Assembly: GCA_043764135.1 (NCBI GenBank)
Contig: JAYUKV010000084.1
Coordinates: 1 to 11,461 of the forward strand
Origin: JAYUKV01 sp043764135
Lineage (GTDB): Bacteria > Patescibacteriota > JACMRA01
Direction: 5' to 3'
DNA length: 11,461 bases
How positions within the stretch are numbered: the first letter of the stretch is position 1; each line of letters starts with the position of its first letter. The notes below the pieces were generated by a model. That model made no database searches. It was given only the letters and a program-made list of their open reading frames with translations, and was not told where the DNA came from. Below are positions 7,209 to 11,461 of the stretch, piece after piece. A program made the position numbers and the translations under genes.

Positions 7209-7282
7209 AGGGGTATAGTTTAGTGGTAAAATGGAGGTCTCCAAAACCTTAGTTGTGGGTTCGATTCCTACTACCCCTGCCA
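7209..7282 (+). tRNA. tRNA-Trp, anticodon CCA
   Basis: A complete cloverleaf can be folded. The acceptor stem AGGGGTA (7209-7215) pairs with TACCCCT (7272-7278). The D arm lies at 7218-7232. The anticodon stem GAGGT (7234-7238) pairs with ACCTT (7246-7250) around loop CTCCAAA, giving anticodon CCA at 7241-7243. The T loop contains the standard GGTTCGATTCC. Discriminator G (7279), as expected for bacterial tRNA-Trp, is followed by an encoded CCA (7280-7282). It reads UGG; nothing suggests UGA decoding. It stands alone, with its own promoter and downstream hairpins. Confidence 0.96.
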
Positions 7283-7284
7283 AT

Positions 7285-7354
7285 CATGACTTTAGCAAAA
7301 TCACAAATTCTTATTTTAAAAATTTTTCTTTTTTGTTGTTTTGCTAAAATCGTG
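7285..7354 (+). terminator. Long AT-rich stem-loop directly after tRNA-Trp
   Basis: CATGA-C-TTTAGCAAAA (7285-7300) pairs with TTTTGCTAAA-A-TCGTG (7339-7354): 15 bp (one G-T) with a single C/A mismatch. The roughly 38-nt A/T-rich loop has an inner ACAAA/TTTGT pairing and runs of T. It starts 2 nt after the tRNA CCA end. No T-tract follows the stem on the plus strand, so it may help processing or protect the 3' end rather than terminate; the next hairpin is the better terminator. Confidence 0.5.
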
Positions 7355-7358
7355 CTAC

Positions 7359-7392
7359 AAAAAAAAGCCGCTCAAACATGGCTATTTTTTTT
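7359..7392. terminator. Intrinsic terminator with A8/T8 flanks
   Basis: AGCC (7366-7369) pairs with GGCT (7380-7383), loop GCTCAAACAT. After one A/A mismatch the stem continues through the A-run (7359-7364) against T-run 7385-7390. The T8 tract (7385-7392) suits rightward termination of the tRNA transcript, and the mirrored A8 allows leftward termination too. Confidence 0.7.
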
Positions 7393-7402
7393 GCTAGACT
7401 TA

Positions 7403-7429
7403 TTAACAAAAATATGTTAGGACTAAAAT
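7403..7429 (+). promoter_or_regulatory. Candidate promoter for the ABC transporter operon
   Basis: TAAAAT (7424-7429) lies 9 nt before the ATG at 7439. Upstream are TTAACA (7403-7408, spacer 15) and TTATTA (7400-7405, spacer 18), neither ideal. A second possibility is TTGCTA (7391-7396) with TATGTT (7413-7418, spacer 16), starting near 7425. Both place the transcript start within about 15 nt of the start codon, so the leader is very short or absent. Confidence 0.35.
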
Positions 7430-7438
7430 TATAATTTT

Positions 7439-8368
7439 ATGGCAGGTAAAACAAAGAAAACTCAAGACATTGAAGAATTAAATAACGACCCCCAGATGGG
7501 GACGGAAGTAAGTATAGAATCTCTTCCTAAGTACAAAACAAGACTGATAGAAGGAAATCTTACTGAATTAGAAGATACTTTCGAATTAAACCCATACGAC
7601 AGAGTAACTGAAAAAAGACCTATTATCGAGGTGAAAAACTTGGTTAAACTTTATGGTAATTTTTTAGCTGTTGATACTTTAAACTTCTTTGTTAAAAAAG
7701 GGGAAATATTCGGTATCCTAGGTCCCAATGGAGCAGGTAAAACTACCACAATGGAAATCATGGAGACAGTAATAAAAAAAACTGCTGGAGATGTTAAAAT
7801 CGATGGTTTGGATGTTGATGCTTATCCTTTTGAAATTAAAAAAAGAATAGGAGTACAGCTTCAATCAAATGGATTCTTTCAAGAGCTTAACTTGATTGAA
7901 CTTATTGAGTTATATTCTGATATTTATAACGTAGATATTGACCCAATTAAAGTTCTAGACTCAATCTCTTTGGTAGATAAAGCAAAAAATACAATAGAGC
8001 AACTCTCTAAAGGCCAGCAACAAAGATTCTCACTTGCAATCAGTATTATTTCCAACCCAAAAATAGTATTCTTAGACGAGCCAACCACAGGTTTGGACCC
8101 TCAGGCAAGAAGAGTTATTTGGCAATTAATCAGAGAGTTAAAGAACCAAGGAACAACAATTGTTCTTACAACACATTATATGGAAGAAGCGGAAGCTTTA
8201 TGCGATAGAATAGCAATTATGGACTCAGGTAAGATACTTGAAATAAATACTGTTAAAGGATTTGTAGAAAAACTTCTTCTAAAAGGATTCCATAGAGAGG
8301 TAACAAAATACTCTGCAACTTTAGAAGATGTGTTTATTGATTTAACAGGTAAGAATTTAAGAGATTAA
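7439..8368 (+). CDS. ABC-2 type transporter ATP-binding protein
   Basis: Supplies ATP hydrolysis to the membrane permease encoded 3 nt downstream; such pairs export drugs, lipids, glycans or peptides. The nucleotide-binding domain starts at about residue 62 (IIEVKNLVKLYG). It contains Walker A GPNGAGKT (95-102), Q-loop Gln142, signature LSKGQQQR (189-196), Walker B IVFLDEPT (209-216), D-loop GLDPQAR (218-224) and switch His246. The C-terminus ends in the TLEDVFIDLTG motif typical of this subfamily (DrrA/CcmA/NatA-like). All catalytic motifs are intact. The first roughly 60 residues are an extra hydrophilic, acidic extension not usual in the family; a later in-frame Met at residue 20 also lies within it. 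The start at 7439 is favoured by the promoter-like -10 just upstream but is not proven. Substrate unknown. Confidence 0.93.
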   Translation: MAGKTKKTQDIEELNNDPQMGTEVSIESLPKYKTRLIEGNLTELEDTFELNPYDRVTEKRPIIEVKNLVKLYGNFLAVDTLNFFVKKGEIFGILGPNGAGKTTTMEIMETVIKKTAGDVKIDGLDVDAYPFEIKKRIGVQLQSNGFFQELNLIELIELYSDIYNVDIDPIKVLDSISLVDKAKNTIEQLSKGQQQRFSLAISIISNPKIVFLDEPTTGLDPQARRVIWQLIRELKNQGTTIVLTTHYMEEAEALCDRIAIMDSGKILEINTVKGFVEKLLLKGFHREVTKYSATLEDVFIDLTGKNLRD

Positions 8369-8371
8369 CAT

Positions 8372-9472
8372 ATGAACAATATATTTATAAGACAATTAAA
8401 AGGGTTTTTTCTTGCTACTCTCAAGATTCAACTTCGTAATCCTGTGATATTAATCCTTGGATTTATTTTACCAATAATGATTATTTTTGGATATTCGTAT
8501 GTGGTAAATAACAATTTTTCAAAAATTAGAGTAGGCTATGTTTCAAAGCAAACAACCCATTACAAGAAAGCAGTTGAATACTTAAATCAAAATAATAGAA
8601 CCTTTGAACTTAAAGAATCTTCTTCAGAATTAGAATTAAACATCGCTTTAACTAATGATCAAATCGATACAAAGTTGTGGTACTCATCATCTGGTAATCC
8701 TTATATTTTTGTAGTTTCAAAAGATAGTAATAATCTGAAAAATAAACTATTAGAAATTGTATTAACAAATGAAATAAATACTCAACTCTTAAAAGATCAA
8801 TCCTTAGATGACAAGATTAGAACTAAAGTTCAATCAAATCTAGTTACAACTAAAATAGGTGAGTTACTTGAACCGCTACTTCCAGTTTTGCTTTCATTTG
8901 CAATTCTTGTTTGTTGCGTGAGCATGGGGGATCTTAATATTTTTAATAAAAAAGACAATATTGCATTACGCAGATTGTTTGCAGCGCCATCAATGCCAAT
9001 TACTTACTTGTTAGGTCAATCATTTGCGAGAGTACTTTTCTGTTTGATACAGATTATGTTTATGTTTATTGTGATGATTATTTTGTTTGGTTATCAACCG
9101 CCTTCATTTATTAATATGGCGCAAATATTTTTGTTAGTAATCTTGGTTGTTTGTATATTTATACAACAAAACATTACTTTATCAGCAATTATAAAAAGTG
9201 GTAAGACACTTACAATTGTAAATTCAGTTATAATCGGTATTCAGTTTATATTAATAACTGGTCTTTTACCGATTAATAATCCTACAATATACACTAAGTT
9301 TATTATGGATATTTTACCATTTGGTGCGTTTACCAAAATAATTAATAATATAACTTCAGGAGGAATGTCACTAATTTCATGGTCTGTCACTCCTTCTATA
9401 ATTATCCTTTTTGCTTGGTTTGCATTCTTATCATTTGTTGCTAAGAAAAGTTATCAGTTTAATAGAGACTAA
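8372..9472 (+). CDS. ABC-2 type transporter permease
   Basis: Membrane half of the exporter with the preceding ATPase. The topology is that of the ABC-2/ YhgE-like permeases: a cytoplasmic start with an amphipathic helix, one membrane helix (about 24-46), a large external domain (about 48-160) of mixed strand and helix, then five helices at about 166-187, 217-240, 248-270, 280-300 and 338-357. The GLLPI and LPFGAF segments (297-301 and 315-320) match the conserved P-x-x-x region before the last helix in this family. Length 366 aa is typical. The gene begins 3 nt after the ATPase stop, with only a weak GAG upstream, so translational coupling is likely. Its short basic tail ends directly at a terminator palindrome that overlaps the stop codon. 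Confidence 0.9.
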   Translation: MNNIFIRQLKGFFLATLKIQLRNPVILILGFILPIMIIFGYSYVVNNNFSKIRVGYVSKQTTHYKKAVEYLNQNNRTFELKESSSELELNIALTNDQIDTKLWYSSSGNPYIFVVSKDSNNLKNKLLEIVLTNEINTQLLKDQSLDDKIRTKVQSNLVTTKIGELLEPLLPVLLSFAILVCCVSMGDLNIFNKKDNIALRRLFAAPSMPITYLLGQSFARVLFCLIQIMFMFIVMIILFGYQPPSFINMAQIFLLVILVVCIFIQQNITLSAIIKSGKTLTIVNSVIIGIQFILITGLLPINNPTIYTKFIMDILPFGAFTKIINNITSGGMSLISWSVTPSIIILFAWFAFLSFVAKKSYQFNRD

Positions 9473-9499
9473 AAAAATACACAATTGTGTATTTTTTTT
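9471..9499. terminator. Perfect 28-bp palindromic terminator, overlapping the stop codon
   Basis: AAAAAAATACACAA (9471-9484) and TTGTGTATTTTTTT (9485-9498) are exact reverse complements, followed by one more T. In practice the loop would be about 4 nt. It begins inside the TAA of the permease gene and supplies T-tracts in both directions. Its final Ts form the start of the next gene's -35 box. Confidence 0.85.
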
Positions 9500-9526
9500 G
9501 ACTTAAACCTAATATGAGCCTACATT
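9498..9526 (+). promoter_or_regulatory. Promoter for the 9535 gene, predicted leaderless transcript
   Basis: TTGACT (9498-9503), exactly 17 nt, then TACATT (9521-9526, 4 of 6). Only 8 nt separate the -10 from the ATG at 9535, so transcription should begin at or within a base or two of the start codon. GATAAT (9527-9532) is an alternative -10 but would start inside the gene. Confidence 0.55.
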
Positions 9527-9534
9527 GATAATAT

Positions 9535-10731
9535 ATGAATAAAAGTGTTATTGATAGAGTTTATCAAACTTTAATGGACACCAAGTTAAAACTTGATAAC
9601 ACCAACACAAAATCAGCAATAAAAAAGTATTTTATCTCTCATGTACTGTCTCAATCTCCATTTGAATTTCAATCTGAGTTATTAGAACAAAACTTATTCT
9701 CAGTTTCTGCATATGGTTCACAGCTTGAAGCTTTTAAAACCGAAGTAGATTCTTACAAACTCCCAAATGGTTCAACAATAATTGTTCATCCTTTTTTGCC
9801 TATCAATTGTGTAGATTATTTAGTATCTAAGGGCTTTGATATTATAAGTTCTGAGCTTGATTATGACACCTTATCTTTTAACAAAGATACTTTGAATAAT
9901 AAAATTATAAACCGAGAGCCTAAGCTATATATTCACTTTACAATCAATCAATTGCTAAATGAAGTTACTGGTTTGGTAAAGGAATTTGAGGACTTGGAAA
10001 TTCTTGTTGTTGATGATTCTAAATATTTCAACCAAGAGTTCTTTAGATTGATTGATTCAGTGAAGAAAATAAAATATATAAAGTTTCAAGATCTACCAAT
10101 TAAATCAATAATACTAAAAAATATTTTTAACATAGATTATAATGCTGATAAAGTTTATTTTTGCTTAGATATAAGCCCTGAGCTTTTGGACCACACAAAT
10201 AACAAAAGTTCGATATTAATAGATAATATATTATTAAATTTACTTGTTTATCAGCTAGATCAAACTTATAATTTAGGCTTAATAAGCAAAGTCAAAAATA
10301 GTTTCTTGTTTAATTGTAACCCAATAGAAAAAAATTCTCACAATCTTGAAGATATAATAAAATCACTAGACTCTACTCTTCTAAAGAGTATTGATGATGT
10401 GTGGTTTTTAATTTTTAATATTATTGAAGATGAAAATGTAATATATCCTACACAGTTAAAAAGTGATCTTGAAAAGCTTTTTTCAAAAAAAAGAATGTGT
10501 CTATCATTTCTACAATCTACTAATCTTAAATTCAATACACCTAAAAGTTATTTAGTTAGAGATTCTACTGCTTTACAGGTATATACCGACAATCCTAATC
10601 AATTATATCAAGTATTGATAAGCTCTGGATATCAGTTCTATAAATTACCTACAATTCATCCAATTTTTATAAGCTCTCTAACTTCGAATGAACAAGAGAT
10701 TATTAATCAAACACTTATAACTTTGTTATAA
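9535..10731 (+). CDS. Degenerate DegT/DnrJ/EryC1-like protein (PLP fold-type I), probably not a normal aminotransferase
   Basis: No intact enzyme motif, but the order of segments follows the sugar-aminotransferase family DegT/DnrJ/EryC1. FSVSAYGSQLEAF (55-67) sits where SSGTAAL binds the PLP phosphate. STIIVHPF then GFDIISSELDYDTLSF (80-115) matches the VIVP...F-DVD-DTLNI block. KLYIHFTINQL then LEILVVDDS (130-162) matches the IPVHLYG...LVIEDAA block, keeping Asp161 at the cofactor-binding Asp. The end KLPTIHPIFISSLTSNEQ (370-387) mirrors the family's LP-x-HP-x-L-s-x-eeq close. Lost are the SGT phosphate motif and the Gly-rich segment after the lysine; Lys190 in LPIKSI could be a leftover catalytic lysine, uncertainly. 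Length (398 aa) is normal. It has its own promoter and stays open throughout, so it is probably functional as a pseudoenzyme. The family assignment is inference. Confidence 0.55.
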   Translation: MNKSVIDRVYQTLMDTKLKLDNTNTKSAIKKYFISHVLSQSPFEFQSELLEQNLFSVSAYGSQLEAFKTEVDSYKLPNGSTIIVHPFLPINCVDYLVSKGFDIISSELDYDTLSFNKDTLNNKIINREPKLYIHFTINQLLNEVTGLVKEFEDLEILVVDDSKYFNQEFFRLIDSVKKIKYIKFQDLPIKSIILKNIFNIDYNADKVYFCLDISPELLDHTNNKSSILIDNILLNLLVYQLDQTYNLGLISKVKNSFLFNCNPIEKNSHNLEDIIKSLDSTLLKSIDDVWFLIFNIIEDENVIYPTQLKSDLEKLFSKKRMCLSFLQSTNLKFNTPKSYLVRDSTALQVYTDNPNQLYQVLISSGYQFYKLPTIHPIFISSLTSNEQEIINQTLITLL

Positions 10732-10742
10732 ATAATAATTTC

Positions 10743-10772
10743 TTGACATAAAAGTTAAATATGTAATTATAT
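10743..10772 (+). promoter_or_regulatory. Promoter for the 10786 membrane protein gene
   Basis: A perfect TTGACA (10743-10748) is followed after 18 nt by TTATAT (10767-10772), or after 19 by TATATA. Predicted start near 10779 leaves a leader of only about 6 nt before the ATG at 10786, with no Shine-Dalgarno. Confidence 0.6.
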
Positions 10773-10785
10773 AGTTATTTACATT

Positions 10786-11346
10786 ATGGTCAAGAAAAGT
10801 AAAGTTAATAAGAATTTAATTGATAATTCAAACCTTCAATTAGATGAACAACAAGAATCTGGAACAATAACTGATTCAGATATAAACACAATAGAAAGTA
10901 ATAATTCTCAACTTCAGGAGTTAGATAATATAGAGTATATAGACCAAACACAAATTATTGATAAACCACAAAGACATGATCATAACCAACAAGATTTCAA
11001 GCCTCTTACAGATGAAAGAATTGGAAAATTTAAATTTGCTTTAGATTTTGCAAAAGGAGGTAATTTATTAATTTTCTTAAGTTTAATATTTTTAATCCTG
11101 ACTGGTTTAATTAACTACAAGAATTTTTTTAATAATTATGAAACTATTGTACTTAATGAAATAAAAGATTTGTTATTTTGGACAAGATTTACATTAGCTA
11201 ATTTTTTGATTGTTAGTTTTATTCTATTTATCTTTGGGATAGATCTTAATAAAGCAATAGAAGAAGAGAACAAATTTGTAATGTTACTTGTAATTATTTT
11301 ATTTGTAATTACTGGATTTGCAGGTCAAAAAATATTTCTCAATTAA
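10786..11346 (+). CDS. Hypothetical membrane protein, disordered N-terminus plus three helices
   Basis: Not recognised (186 aa). Residues 1-75 are low-complexity and polar, rich in Asn, Gln, Asp, Glu and Ile, with no signal peptide, and look disordered. Residues 92-112, 133-152 and 163-182 are three hydrophobic helices joined by short loops containing FNNYETIVLNEIKD and IDLNKAIEEENK. The basic residues before helix 1 (RIGKFKFALDFAK, 79-90) suggest the long N-tail is cytoplasmic. The overall plan of a tail plus a small helical bundle resembles many CPR proteins without known function. It has its own TTGACA promoter and is followed by a hairpin with a short T-rich run, so it appears to be a single-gene transcript. 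Confidence 0.75.
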   Translation: MVKKSKVNKNLIDNSNLQLDEQQESGTITDSDINTIESNNSQLQELDNIEYIDQTQIIDKPQRHDHNQQDFKPLTDERIGKFKFALDFAKGGNLLIFLSLIFLILTGLINYKNFFNNYETIVLNEIKDLLFWTRFTLANFLIVSFILFIFGIDLNKAIEEENKFVMLLVIILFVITGFAGQKIFLN

Positions 11347-11368
11347 AAAAAAAGAAGATTATACACAG

Positions 11369-11400
11369 AGCTGTCCCACTAAACACGGGACAGCTTTCTT
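11369..11400 (+). terminator. Terminator hairpin after the membrane protein gene
   Basis: AGCTGTCCC (11369-11377) pairs with GGGACAGCT (11387-11395), 9 bp with a 9-nt loop, followed by TTCTTT. It is much more GC-rich than its surroundings. An alternative pairing of GGGACA (11387-11392) with TGTCCC (11401-11406) would exclude this one. Confidence 0.75.
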
Positions 11401-11436
11401 TGTCCCAAAATACCTAAACAAACCTCTTCTCTGTTG

Positions 11437-11460
11437 CACAAAGACCGAATGGTCTTTGTG
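11437..11460. repeat. Perfect inverted repeat at the right edge
   Basis: CACAAAGACC (11437-11446) and GGTCTTTGTG (11451-11460) form a 10-bp stem with a GAAT loop. The window ends 1 nt later, so any T-tract or longer stem is not visible. It may be a terminator for an incoming minus-strand gene, a leader structure, or an element end. Confidence 0.6.
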
Positions 11461-11461
11461 G

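Noticed and set aside
7241..7243. Possible UGA-decoding tRNA (recoded stop)
   Set aside because: The anticodon is CCA, reading UGG only, and no gene needs UGA read-through.
10338..10535. 65-codon minus-strand frame
   Set aside because: Antisense to the 9535 gene with no promoter or motif of its own.
1..11461. CRISPR array, insertion sequence or prophage genes
   Set aside because: No regularly spaced repeats, transposase, integrase or phage gene is visible; the right-edge inverted repeats alone are not enough to call an element.

Overview
This is a strongly AT-rich bacterial segment. By eye it is around 30% G+C, not computed. It has ten plus-strand protein genes, one minus-strand small gene and one tRNA. 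Genes are tightly packed (2-7 nt gaps inside operons), use the standard code (every ORF reads through to TAA or TAG; tRNA-Trp has anticodon CCA), and show almost no Shine-Dalgarno sequences. Together with a sortase, GT2 glycosyltransferases, several unrecognised secreted or membrane proteins and a compact layout, this suggests a small-genome bacterium such as a member of the Patescibacteria/CPR (for example a Dojkabacteria- or Microgenomates-like lineage). The taxonomic call is inference; no rRNA or ribosomal protein is present to settle it.

Layout. Positions 1-374 are gene-poor, with a strong hairpin near the left edge. Positions 375-5066 form a cell-surface cluster: a membrane processive GT2 glycosyltransferase, a sortase 7 nt later, a GtrB/DPM1-like polyprenyl-phosphate glycosyltransferase with its own textbook promoter, a secreted beta-sandwich-like protein, and a membrane-anchored protein with a calcium-binding-type Asp motif. 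The last sits 3 nt before pyrG (CTP synthase, 5070-6674), a complete housekeeping gene. A hairpin separates pyrG from a convergent 105-aa unknown gene (6710-7027, minus). A divergent promoter pair then leads to tRNA-Trp(CCA) at 7209-7282, followed by hairpins.

Positions 7439-9472 encode an ABC-2 type exporter (ATPase with an unusual N-terminal extension, plus permease), ended by a perfect palindromic terminator whose T-tract runs into the next promoter. Gene 9535-10731 looks like a degenerate DegT/DnrJ/EryC1 (PLP fold-type I) protein that has lost its usual phosphate-binding motifs. Gene 10786-11346 is a three-helix membrane protein with a long polar N-terminus. The right edge holds GC-richer, overlapping hairpins.

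How it works together: the first five genes plausibly build and decorate the envelope (glycan synthesis, lipid-linked sugar, sortase attachment, secreted proteins), while pyrG supplies CTP. Regulation looks simple: sigma70-type promoters (TTGACA/TATAAT-like, 17-nt spacers) are visible upstream of most transcription units. Several put the -10 box only 7-9 nt before the ATG, suggesting leaderless mRNAs; others have short, purely A-rich leaders. The most unusual items are the putative leaderless/SD-free expression, the degenerate DegT-like protein, and the alternative hairpins at the right edge. No clearly new multi-gene system is demonstrable from the sequence alone.
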